This document shows positions 1 to 6,175 of a stretch of DNA of 7,405 nucleotides, in pieces. Numbering within the stretch: the stretch's first letter is position 1; every line of letters begins with the position of its first letter. Where the stretch lies: the NCBI GenBank assembly GCA_040510575.1, contig JBEVIU010000111.1, positions 1-7,405 on the forward strand, in the 5' to 3' direction. The translations under genes were made by a program, and so were the position numbers. The notes beneath the pieces are model-generated. The model was not told the DNA's origin and did no database searches. It was given only the letters and a program-made list of their open reading frames with translations. The stretch is from DASUMF01 sp040510575. GTDB taxonomy: Bacteria > Actinomycetota > Acidimicrobiia > IMCC26256 > DASPTH01.

Positions 1-2053
1 GGATCTCCTCGAGGTCGGCGTGGTAGTAGCTCACCGGCTTGCGGCCGTTCTTGCGGTCGGCGTAGTCGTTGTGCATGTTCGTGCCCATCGGGCCCGGCCG
101 GTAGAGCGCGACGAGCGCGGCGACGTCTTCGAACACTGTGGGCGCGAGCGACCGCAGCAGCGCGCGCATCGGCCCACCTTCGAGCTGGAACACACCGATG
201 GTGTCGCCGCGGCGCAGGAGGTCGAACGTCTTGGCGTCGTCGAGTGGCACGCGATCGATGTCGGGACGGAACCCGTGCGTGCGTTCGATCAGCTCCAACG
301 TGATCTCGAGGACGTCGAGGTTGCGGAGACCGAGGAAGTCCATCTTGAGGAGGCCGAGGTCGGACACGCCGTGCATCTCGTACTGCGTGACGACCGGCGC
401 GTCCTCGACCTTGCCGCCGTCGGGCTTGCGTTGGATGGGCAGGTACTCGGTGAGCGGCTCCCGCGTGATGACGACCGCGGCGGCGTGGATGCCGTCCTGA
501 CGTCGGAGGCCTTCGAGCCCGCGTGCGACGTCGAGCACGCGTGCGGCGTCGGGGTCGGTCTCGTAGAGGGTCCGCAGCTCGGAGGCCATCTTGTAGCCGT
601 CTTCGTACCCCTCGACCTGTTCGAGGCACGCGCGCAGCGGTGTGTCGCGACCCATCACGAGCGGCGGCATCAACTTGGCGATCTTGTCGCCGACGACGTA
701 CGGGTACCCGAGCACCCGCGCGGAGTCGCGCACTGCAGCCCGCGCCTTGATCGTGGAGAACGTGACGATCTGCGCGACGTGGTCGTCGCCGTAGCGCTCG
801 GCGGCGTACTTGATCATCTCCCCGCGGTACCGCGAGTCGAAGTCCATGTCGATGTCGGGCATCTCCTTGCGGCCCGGGTTCAAGAAGCGCTCGAACAGGA
901 GGTCGTAGCGGATCGGGTCGATGTCGACGATCTTGAGGCAGTACGCGACGCAGGAACCGGCCGCGCTGCCTCGACCCGGACCGACGCGGATGCCACGCGA
1001 GCGCGCGTAGCGGATCAGGTCGGCGACGATCAGGAAGTAGGCGGAGAAGCCCATCGTCTTGATCACGCCGAGCTCGAACTCCACGCGCTCGAGCACTTCC
1101 GCGCCCGGCGCGTGCCCGTAGCGCTCCTTCACTCCCTCGAGGGTGAGCTCGCGCAGGTACGAATCCTCGTCGTGGCCGGTGGGGACGGGGAAGCGCGGGA
1201 GCGCGGTGTTGCCGAATTCGATCTCGACGTTGGCGCGCTCCGCGATGAGCAGCGTGTTGTCGCACGCCTCCTCGTAGTCGCGGAACAGGTGGCGCATCTC
1301 CGACGCGGACTTCAGGTAGAACTCGTCGGCGTCGAACTTGAACCGCTTCGGGTCGTCGAGCGTGCTGCCCGTCTGCACGCAGAGCAGCGCCGCATGCGAC
1401 TCGGCGTCGTCGCGATGTGTGTAGTGGCTGTCGTTGGTCGCGAGCAGCGGCGCACGCAGGTCACGCGCCAGCTTGATGAGCTGCGGGTTCACCTCTCGTT
1501 GCTCAGGGAGCCCGTGGTCCTGGAGCTCGATGAAGAACGAATCGCGTCCGAAGATCGACTGGAAGTGCGCCACGTGATCGCGCGCGAGGTCGTAGTCGCC
1601 CTTGAGCAAGGCCTGCGACACCGCGCCACCGAGGCAACCCGTGGTGCCGACGAGACCCTCGTGGTACTGCTCGAGCAGCTCGAAGTCGACGCGCGGCTTC
1701 TGGTAGAAGCCGTCGAGGTACGCGTACGAGGAGACCTTGATGAGGTTGCGGTACCCCTGCGTCGACTCCGCGAGGAGCGTGAGGTGGAAGATGTCGTGGT
1801 CGTCGCGACGAGGACGGTCGTGGCGCGACGTCGTGACCATGTAGGCCTCGGTGCCGATCACCGGGGTGAGCTCCGCTTCGCGCGCGGCCTTGTAGAAGTC
1901 GAGGACGCCGTACATGTTGCCGTGGTCGGTGATCCCGACCGCGGGTTGTCCGTCGGCCGCGGCGGTGGCGACGACGTCGGCGATGCGGGCCGCGCCGTCG
2001 AGCATCGAGAACTCGGTGTGCAGGTGGAGGTGGACGAACGACTTGCCGCTCAT
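1..2053 (-). CDS. dnaE: DNA polymerase III alpha subunit (DnaE1-type), 5' part, truncated by window edge
   Basis: Catalytic subunit of the replicative DNA polymerase III holoenzyme, acting in the cytoplasm at the replication fork. The minus strand from the ATG at 2053 reads MSGKSFVHLHLHTEFSMLDG and stays open to the left edge, giving 684 residues of a protein usually near 1,150-1,200. The PHP domain covers about residues 1-280. Its usual metal ligands are visible: H10, H12, D19, H44 (TDHGN), the E of GTEAY, the H of FHLTLLAE, C140 (TTGCLGG), and D208 and H210 (NDSHYTH). The polymerase palm follows: PDIDMDF at 399-405 supplies D400 and D402, and MDFLGLRN supplies D572, matching the three catalytic aspartates of E. 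coli DnaE (D401, D403, D555). The visible part ends near DRKNGRKPVSYYHADLEEI. No strong Shine-Dalgarno is seen; the start was chosen because the family N-terminus begins there. The missing C-terminal part holds the fingers, the beta-clamp-binding segment and the OB fold. An intact PHP ligand set suggests a DnaE1 with intrinsic 3'-5' proofreading. Identification is secure. Confidence 0.97.
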   Translation of the reverse strand, partial: MSGKSFVHLHLHTEFSMLDGAARIADVVATAAADGQPAVGITDHGNMYGVLDFYKAAREAELTPVIGTEAYMVTTSRHDRPRRDDHDIFHLTLLAESTQGYRNLIKVSSYAYLDGFYQKPRVDFELLEQYHEGLVGTTGCLGGAVSQALLKGDYDLARDHVAHFQSIFGRDSFFIELQDHGLPEQREVNPQLIKLARDLRAPLLATNDSHYTHRDDAESHAALLCVQTGSTLDDPKRFKFDADEFYLKSASEMRHLFRDYEEACDNTLLIAERANVEIEFGNTALPRFPVPTGHDEDSYLRELTLEGVKERYGHAPGAEVLERVEFELGVIKTMGFSAYFLIVADLIRYARSRGIRVGPGRGSAAGSCVAYCLKIVDIDPIRYDLLFERFLNPGRKEMPDIDMDFDSRYRGEMIKYAAERYGDDHVAQIVTFSTIKARAAVRDSARVLGYPYVVGDKIAKLMPPLVMGRDTPLRACLEQVEGYEDGYKMASELRTLYETDPDAARVLDVARGLEGLRRQDGIHAAAVVITREPLTEYLPIQRKPDGGKVEDAPVVTQYEMHGVSDLGLLKMDFLGLRNLDVLEITLELIERTHGFRPDIDRVPLDDAKTFDLLRRGDTIGVFQLEGGPMRALLRSLAPTVFEDVAALVALYRPGPMGTNMHNDYADRKNGRKPVSYYHADLEEI

Positions 2054-2088
2054 GACTGCCGAGGCTGGACCCTTCTTCCGCAGGGCCT

Positions 2089-2123
2089 TTCTCCACAAGG
2101 GCTGTGGAGGAACCTGTGGAGAA
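2089..2123. promoter_or_regulatory. Cluster of three DnaA-box-like 9-mers in the dnaE leader
   Basis: TTCTCCACA lies at 2089-2097 on the plus strand and again at 2115-2123 on the minus strand, so the pair forms a perfect 9-bp inverted repeat. A third, TCCTCCACA, is at 2103-2111 on the minus strand. The first two differ from TTATCCACA or TTGTCCACA only at position 3; the third also differs at position 2. All three lie within 35 bp and 36-70 bases upstream of the dnaE start. This fits a DnaA-responsive control site on dnaE, but no binding is shown. The first and second elements could also pair as a hairpin (CTCCACA, 5-nt loop, TGTGGAG). Confidence 0.4.
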
Positions 2124-2140
2124 TCACACTGCTGTGATTC
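2121..2140. repeat. Perfect 8-bp inverted repeat between the phosphatase gene and dnaE
   Basis: GAATCACA at 2121-2128 and TGTGATTC at 2133-2140 are exact reverse complements separated by CTGC. On the minus strand the hairpin starts 14 nt after the phosphatase stop codon and lies about 70 nt upstream of dnaE. It has no following T-run, so it would be at best a tail-less terminator of the phosphatase transcript. It could equally be a dimer operator in the dnaE promoter. It shares 3 bp with the outermost DnaA-like 9-mer. The inverted repeat is certain; its role is not. Confidence 0.75.
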
Positions 2141-2154
2141 GAGAGTAGCGCGCG

Positions 2155-3273
2155 TCAGGCCCGTCCGCGGGAGGCGACCAAGGGGACCAGCATCTCGGCG
2201 GGCGTGAGGGAGCCGTGGGTCCCGACGAGGCCCGTCTCCTGGCGAAAGGTCGGGTCGACGAAGCCTGAGCCGTCGCGTGCTGCGAGCACGACGTCGCCCA
2301 CCCGGCGGCGCACCACCGGTGAGGGGTCGGGTCCGAACCAGCCGCCGTCGAGCAGCTCGTCGCCGGTGAACACCCAGGCATGCGCCCCGAAGAGGTCGAC
2401 TGCCATCTCGCGCAGCTCCTCGACCGCACCGCGCCGCGTGAAGAGTGAGCGGAAACGTCCCTCCCCGGCGTACATCGTGACGAGGTCGTCGAGTCGCCCC
2501 AGCCCGATCCACCCGTCAGGGCCGACCTGGGCCTGGCCGTGGTCCGCGGTCACGAGCAGCGCGACGTCGTCGGGCAACGCGTCGAGGAGCGCACCGACGA
2601 GCTCGTCGGCCGCGCGCAGCTCCGCCGCGTACTCGGCGCCTTCGATGCCGTGCGCGTGCGCGACCTCGTCGACGCCCGGGTAGTACGCGTACACGACGCG
2701 ATGGTCCGTGGCCGCGAGCGCTCGGACCTGCTCGACCAGCACCGCGGGCGTCTCCCAGCCGTGGAACGCACCGCCGCGGAGGTGCGCCGCGGTGAATCCG
2801 CTCCGGCGGAAGCTGGACTTGGTGACCACCGCCACGTCGCGGCCGAGGAACGGCTCGTGGCGTTGGACCAGCTCGGGCTCGGGAGCCCGGCTGCCGTCGC
2901 CGCGTTGCCAGCTGATCGTGTTGAGCACCCCGTCGTCGACCCGCATCCGGTATCCCATGATCCCGTGCGTCGCCGGCGCCAAACCCGTGGTGATCGAGGT
3001 CAGCGCGGCGGAGGTGGTCGACGGCACGACGGTGGTGATCGCCCCGCCCTCCATCGCGCGCAGCTCGGAGATCGCCGGCGACGACGAGCACGCGTCCCAG
3101 CCGAGACCGTCGAGCACGAGCACCACGGTGGCCCGAGCGCCTACCACCGGCCCGGGCAGCCAGTCGACCGGCCGTGCCCCGAGCAGCGCCGGCAGGACGT
3201 TGCACACGTTCGGGCCGTCGTACTCCGGCTTCACCGGCTCCAGAGCTTCCACCGCCACCAACCCTATTGACAT
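2155..3273 (-). CDS. Alkaline phosphatase superfamily hydrolase (nucleotide pyrophosphatase/phosphodiesterase-like)
   Basis: A 372-residue metal-dependent phosphoester hydrolase of the alkaline phosphatase superfamily, closest in motif layout to type I phosphodiesterase/nucleotide pyrophosphatases. The motifs appear in order: VLVLDGLGWD with metal ligand D55; VPSTTSAALTSITTG with T87 as the expected nucleophile by alignment to the FPTKT motif of NPPs; YYPGVDEVAHAHG with D202 and H206; TADHGQ with D244 and H245; and GTHG with H353. This is the complete two-metal set. No convincing signal peptide or membrane helix is seen, so it is probably cytoplasmic. Start: the frame is open to a GTG at 3330, but the ATG at 3273 (MSIGLVAVEALEP) begins the plausible core and has AGGTGG just upstream, so I chose it; the SD spacing is short. 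It runs in the same direction as dnaE with a 101-bp gap and diverges from the Rrf2 gene. The substrate is unknown; phosphonoacetate hydrolase or phosphodiesterase activity on nucleotides or phospholipids are alternatives. Confidence 0.88.
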   Translation of the reverse strand: MSIGLVAVEALEPVKPEYDGPNVCNVLPALLGARPVDWLPGPVVGARATVVLVLDGLGWDACSSSPAISELRAMEGGAITTVVPSTTSAALTSITTGLAPATHGIMGYRMRVDDGVLNTISWQRGDGSRAPEPELVQRHEPFLGRDVAVVTKSSFRRSGFTAAHLRGGAFHGWETPAVLVEQVRALAATDHRVVYAYYPGVDEVAHAHGIEGAEYAAELRAADELVGALLDALPDDVALLVTADHGQAQVGPDGWIGLGRLDDLVTMYAGEGRFRSLFTRRGAVEELREMAVDLFGAHAWVFTGDELLDGGWFGPDPSPVVRRRVGDVVLAARDGSGFVDPTFRQETGLVGTHGSLTPAEMLVPLVASRGRA

Positions 3274-3453
3274 GCCACCTGACTGTGCGGCGAAGCCTCG
3301 GGAACTGGCGGACAGCGCCCTGAGGCACACGCAACGCGACCACGAAGCGGGACAAGGCCCGAAACCGCGCCCAGACGCGCGACGATGGTGCGATGCACGC
3401 GGGCAACAGGCGAGCGGCAGCGAGCCCCGGAATGGCAGTGTCTCGACCCGGGA

Positions 3454-3477
3454 GTGAAGGTGTCGACCTCAGGATGA
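3454..3477 (+). CDS. Possible leader mini-ORF 1 (7 codons) upstream of the Rrf2 gene
   Basis: GTG at 3454 opens a 7-codon frame, MKVSTSG, ending in TGA at 3475-3477. The stop overlaps the ATG of the next mini-ORF at 3474 as ATGA, the classic translational-coupling arrangement. GGAG lies immediately before the start, too close for an ideal Shine-Dalgarno. It may simply be a by-product of the 20-bp repeat; nothing but the geometry supports expression. Confidence 0.2.
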   Translation: MKVSTSG

Positions 3478-3497
3478 AGATGTCGAGCCCAGAGTGA
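3474..3497 (+). CDS. Possible leader mini-ORF 2 (7 codons) overlapping the Rrf2 start
   Basis: ATG at 3474 opens MKMSSPE and ends in TGA at 3495-3497, overlapping the Rrf2 GTG at 3494 as GTGA. GAAGG at 3456-3460 is 13 nt upstream, longer than ideal. An in-frame ATG at 3432 could extend this peptide to 21 residues. If translated, a terminating ribosome would be delivered directly to the Rrf2 start, which lacks a good Shine-Dalgarno of its own. Confidence 0.22.
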   Translation: MKMSSPE

Positions 3498-3916
3498 AGG
3501 TCTCGACCCGAGGCGACTACGCGGCGCGCGCCCTGCTCTCCCTGGCGCTGCACGGTTCCGACCGGCCCACGTCGGTGAAGGAGATCGCCGAGCGCACGGG
3601 GCTGCCCCAGCCGTATCTCGAGCAGATCCTGCTCGCGGTCAAGGGCGCGGGGCTGGTGCGATCGAAGCGGGGCGTCGGGGGTGGGTACGTGCTCGCCCGG
3701 CCACCCGACGAGATCACCCTCGCCGACATCCTGGCCGCGGTCGACGGCCCGCTCATCACCCTGCTCGGCGAGCACGACCACTGTGAGGGCCACTGCATCC
3801 TGCAGGAGGTCTGGGTCGGCGTGTCAGAGGAGACCCGCCAGATCCTGGAGCGCCAGACGCTCGCCGATCTGGTCGAGCGCACCCGCGTCGGTCACCCCGA
3901 CGTGGTCGAGAGCTGA
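3494..3916 (+). CDS. Rrf2-family transcriptional regulator
   Basis: A 140-residue winged-helix DNA-binding regulator of the Rrf2 family (IscR, NsrR, CymR, RirA, RsrR relatives), normally a dimer. The N-terminus MKVSTRGDYAARALLSLA is typical. The helix-turn-helix spans about residues 26-57 (TSVKEIAERTGLPQPYLEQI) and is followed by the wing SKRGVGGGYVLARP at 57-70. The sensor loop is HDHCEGHC at 94-101 with only C97 and C101, plus H94, H96 and H100; IscR and NsrR use three cysteines, so the cofactor set differs here. GTG at 3494 is the only possible start in this frame after the upstream stop at 3455-3457, and it lies in the last copy of the 20-bp tandem repeat. It is divergent from the phosphatase gene and its 3' end overlaps the histidine kinase gene tail to tail by 25 bp. 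Autoregulation through the repeats is plausible for the family but inferred. The signal sensed is unknown. Confidence 0.93.
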   Translation: MKVSTRGDYAARALLSLALHGSDRPTSVKEIAERTGLPQPYLEQILLAVKGAGLVRSKRGVGGGYVLARPPDEITLADILAAVDGPLITLLGEHDHCEGHCILQEVWVGVSEETRQILERQTLADLVERTRVGHPDVVES

Positions 3917-5400
3917 CGCTCGGGCACCGACGGCGCAGGGACGGGCGGGCGCGGCGCGCCCACCGCATGGCCCGCCGCCGGACGGAGCCGGACGGTGACC
4001 GCGAGGCCGACGTCGACGTCGCGGTCCAGATGTGCAGGCTCGAGGGTCACGTCGCCGCCGTCGCCGACCACGAGCTCGCGCACGATCGCGAGACCGAGCC
4101 CGAAGTGACCGTTGGGTCGTCCGTCCCGACGCGCGACACCCGACTGCCAGAACCGGTCGAACGCGCGGGCGCGCTCCTCGTCGCTCATGCCGGGACCTTC
4201 GTCGCTCACGACCAGCGACACCCGGTCGATGCCCGCGGTGGCGGTGAGCCGCACGGCGCTGTCCGCGGGGGCAACCTCGAGCGCGTTGTTCAGCAGGTTG
4301 TCGACGACCTGCTCGAGCCGTCCGGGCGTCGCCCAGGCCCACGGGTTGCCGGCCACGACCGATTCGATGCGCACGCGACGTTCCCCCGCGAACGCACCCC
4401 ACGCCTCGCAGCGACCGGCCACGACTTCGTCGAGCGACACGGGGACAGGAATCGACGGCGCTTGCTCGGCGCGCGCGAGCGCAAGCAGCGCGTCGACGAG
4501 CCGCGACAGGCGAGCGACCTCGGCGAGCGCGCCGTCGAGGTCGTCGGCCACCGCGCCGGTGACGTCGGACTCGAGGATCTCGAGGCGGAGGCGCAGCGCA
4601 GCCAGCGGCGTGCGCAACTGGTGTGACGCGTCGGCCACGAACCCCCGTTGCGCGTTGACGAGCTGTTCGAGGCGCGCCGCGGTCGCGTTGAACGACTCGG
4701 CGAGATCGGTGAGCTCGGTCGGGCCTCTCGGCACCTCGGCGCGCACCGACAGGTTGCCGGCGCCGAGTTGCCCGGCGACACCCTGGAGGTCACCGAGTGG
4801 TCGCGTGATCGAGCGTGCCAGCAATTGGCTGACGAGGAACACGATGGCGAGCACGACAGCGCCGGTCGCGGCGAGCAAGAGCCAGATCTCGCGGATGCGA
4901 TCGCCGACGACTGACGCCGGGTAGGTGATGCGCACCGCGCCTTGGACGCCGTCGGCCGACCCGACGGGGAGCGCGACGTAGAGGAGGTCTTCACCGAGCG
5001 TGCGCGACCAACGCGTGCCACTCACCTGCGCGCCGCCGAGCGCGGCTGCCACTTCAGGCCGGTTGGCGAAGTCGGGCGTCTCGGACGGGGTTGCGAACGG
5101 AGCGCTGCGGTCGGAGTCCGCCACTGCACGGCCGTCGCCGTCGACGATCACGACGCGTCCACCGGCGCTGGCCTGGTAGTCGTGCGCGAGATCCTGGAGG
5201 TGACCGAGCGACGTGAGGCTGGTCGGCAGCGAATCGAGTGGTTCCTGGGTACGGATCGCCAACGCGAAGGCATCGTGTTGGAGGTCGCTGGTGAGGCGTC
5301 GCTGCACCGAGTTCGCGTACGACACACCGAGCGGGATCTCGAGCACGAGCAGCACGAACGCGGTGATCGAGAGATAGCTCCAGAGGAGCCTGCGCTTCAT
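3892..5400 (-). CDS. Membrane sensor histidine kinase of a two-component system
   Basis: A 502-residue inner-membrane sensor kinase that should phosphorylate the response regulator encoded directly upstream. Domains in order: TM1 about 6-28; an extracytoplasmic sensor region about 29-170, with no family I recognise; TM2 about 171-196; HAMP about 192-245; a HisKA domain with phospho-acceptor H260 in DASHQLRTPLAALRLRL; and an HATPase_c domain with N box DNLLNNA (N368, N371), G1 box DEGPGMS at 400-406, F box FDRFW at 414-418 and G2 box GHFGLGLAIV at 431-440. All are intact. A proline-rich tail of about 28 residues follows the kinase domain. Start: ATG at 5400 (MKRRLLWSY) has GGGAA about 5 nt upstream; an in-frame ATG at 5418, 4 nt after the response regulator stop, would add 6 residues and lacks a Shine-Dalgarno. 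It forms an operon with the response regulator, and its last 25 bp overlap the 3' end of the convergent Rrf2 gene. The stimulus cannot be inferred. Confidence 0.94.
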   Translation of the reverse strand: MKRRLLWSYLSITAFVLLVLEIPLGVSYANSVQRRLTSDLQHDAFALAIRTQEPLDSLPTSLTSLGHLQDLAHDYQASAGGRVVIVDGDGRAVADSDRSAPFATPSETPDFANRPEVAAALGGAQVSGTRWSRTLGEDLLYVALPVGSADGVQGAVRITYPASVVGDRIREIWLLLAATGAVVLAIVFLVSQLLARSITRPLGDLQGVAGQLGAGNLSVRAEVPRGPTELTDLAESFNATAARLEQLVNAQRGFVADASHQLRTPLAALRLRLEILESDVTGAVADDLDGALAEVARLSRLVDALLALARAEQAPSIPVPVSLDEVVAGRCEAWGAFAGERRVRIESVVAGNPWAWATPGRLEQVVDNLLNNALEVAPADSAVRLTATAGIDRVSLVVSDEGPGMSDEERARAFDRFWQSGVARRDGRPNGHFGLGLAIVRELVVGDGGDVTLEPAHLDRDVDVGLAVTVRLRPAAGHAVGAPRPPVPAPSVPERQLSTTSG

Positions 5401-5422
5401 GTTCCCGCGCGTGCGCATGGCG

Positions 5423-6124
5423 CTAGCGCGAGGCGTCGGCCGGCACGCGCAGCCGGAACCCGACCCCGCGCACCGTCTCGATCCAGCGCGGGTCGCCGAG
5501 CTTCTTGCGCAGCGACGCCACGTGGACGTCGAGGGTCTTGGTGGGCCCGTACCAGTGAGGGTCCCAGACCTCTTCGAGCACTTGTTGACGGCCACACACC
5601 GCGCCCGGATCTTCGGCGAGGAACGCGAGGAGGTCGAACTCCTTCGGTGTGAGCGCGACGTCGTCGCCGTCGACCTCGACCCGCCGGGTGCGTCGGTCGA
5701 CGTGCAGCGCGCCGAGCTCGGTCGCAACGCCCGCTCGTTCGGCCCCGCCGCTCGCGTCGGCACGCGGGTTGCGGCGCCGAGCCACGGCGCGGATGCGAGC
5801 CACGAGCTCACGGAAGCCGAAGGGCTTCACGATGTAGTCGTCGGCCCCGAGCTCGAGGCCGACGACACGGTCGACCTCCTCTGCGCGCGCGGTGACCACG
5901 ATGATGGGGACGTCGGAGCGGGCGCGCAGCTCGCGGCACACGTCGAAGCCGTCTCGGTCGGGAAGCCCGAGGTCGAGCAGCACCACGTCGAACGCTTCGG
6001 CCTCGGCGCGCACGAGCGCGCCGGCACCGGTCTCGACGCGTTCGACCGTGAGACCTTCCCGTTCCAGACCCTTCGCGAGCGGTGTCGCGATGGCGTCGTC
6101 GTCTTCGACGATCAACACACGCAT
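5423..6124 (-). CDS. OmpR/PhoB-family response regulator
   Basis: A 233-residue DNA-binding response regulator. The receiver domain covers residues 1-118: MRVLIVEDDDAI with acidic pocket D8 and D9, phospho-acceptor D51 in LLDLGLPDRDG, T78 in VVTAR, and K100 in DYIVKPFG. A linker of about 15 residues leads to a C-terminal OmpR-type winged helix (about 133-228) with ALTPKEFDLLAFLAEDPG, the TKTLDVHVASLRKKLGD recognition region and RGVGFRLRVP. The open frame extends upstream to 6301, but the ATG at 6124 begins the canonical receiver strand and has a strong Shine-Dalgarno, which fixes the start. The kinase start lies 22 bp (or 4 bp, with the alternative start) after its TAG stop. It is divergent from the small exported-protein gene across a 207-bp region with a 17-bp tandem repeat, a candidate self-operator. 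Confidence 0.96.
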   Translation of the reverse strand: MRVLIVEDDDAIATPLAKGLEREGLTVERVETGAGALVRAEAEAFDVVLLDLGLPDRDGFDVCRELRARSDVPIIVVTARAEEVDRVVGLELGADDYIVKPFGFRELVARIRAVARRRNPRADASGGAERAGVATELGALHVDRRTRRVEVDGDDVALTPKEFDLLAFLAEDPGAVCGRQQVLEEVWDPHWYGPTKTLDVHVASLRKKLGDPRWIETVRGVGFRLRVPADASR

Positions 6125-6131
6125 TCGGCAG

Positions 6132-6139
6132 CTCCCCTT
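6132..6139 (-). promoter_or_regulatory. Shine-Dalgarno of the response regulator gene
   Basis: The minus strand reads AAGGGGAG ending 7 nt before the ATG at 6124. It is the best ribosome binding site in the window and decides this start over the longer open frame to 6301. Confidence 0.8.
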
Positions 6140-6175
6140 GTGCCAATGACGTCGGCGGCCCGTCGGCCCACCTTG

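Larger units (their letters stand above)
3431..3510 (+). repeat. 20-bp tandem repeat, three clear copies plus one degenerate, ending inside the Rrf2 gene
   Basis: Units start at 3431 (degenerate), 3451, 3471 and 3491, each exactly 20 bp long. The last three read ggagtgaaggtgtcgacctc, aggatgaagatgtcgagccc and agagtgaaggtctcgacccg. The first unit shares the exact 10-mer tctcgacccg with the last. The final copy includes the GTG start and codons 2-6 of the Rrf2 gene, so the array looks like a duplication of that gene's own 5' end. Twenty bp is close to two DNA turns, so the copies would sit on nearly the same face of the helix, as operator half-sites might. Because 20 is not a multiple of 3, each copy puts its start codon in a different frame. 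The rest of the divergent gap (3274-3430) shows no promoter I can defend. Confidence 0.85.

Noticed and set aside
20..2137. A 705-residue plus-strand open frame spanning the left third of the window
   Set aside because: It is antisense to dnaE, whose PHP and polymerase motifs are unambiguous. The translated product is low-complexity (Arg/Val/Glu/Leu-rich) with no recognisable domain. Long antisense frames are expected at this GC content.
2121..2140. CRP-type operator reading of the palindrome, since it contains TGTGA and TCACA
   Set aside because: The half-sites are in the opposite order (TCACA-N4-TGTGA) to the CRP consensus (TGTGA-N6-TCACA), and the spacing is wrong.
3267..3272. A perfect TTGACA on the plus strand that could be a -35 box for the Rrf2 gene
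   Set aside because: No TANNNT-like -10 lies 16-18 bp downstream, it overlaps the phosphatase start codon region, and it lies more than 200 bp from the Rrf2 start.
2516..3793. A 425-residue minus-strand open frame across the phosphatase and Rrf2 genes
   Set aside because: It is an alternative-frame shadow: Arg/Gly-rich, without domains, and spanning two well-supported genes.
5401..5811. Extending the histidine kinase upstream through the full open frame to 5811 (639 residues)
   Set aside because: The extra residues are the response regulator gene in another frame, Arg/Ser-rich with no domain. The kinase proper begins with MKRRLLWSY and its first membrane helix at 5400.
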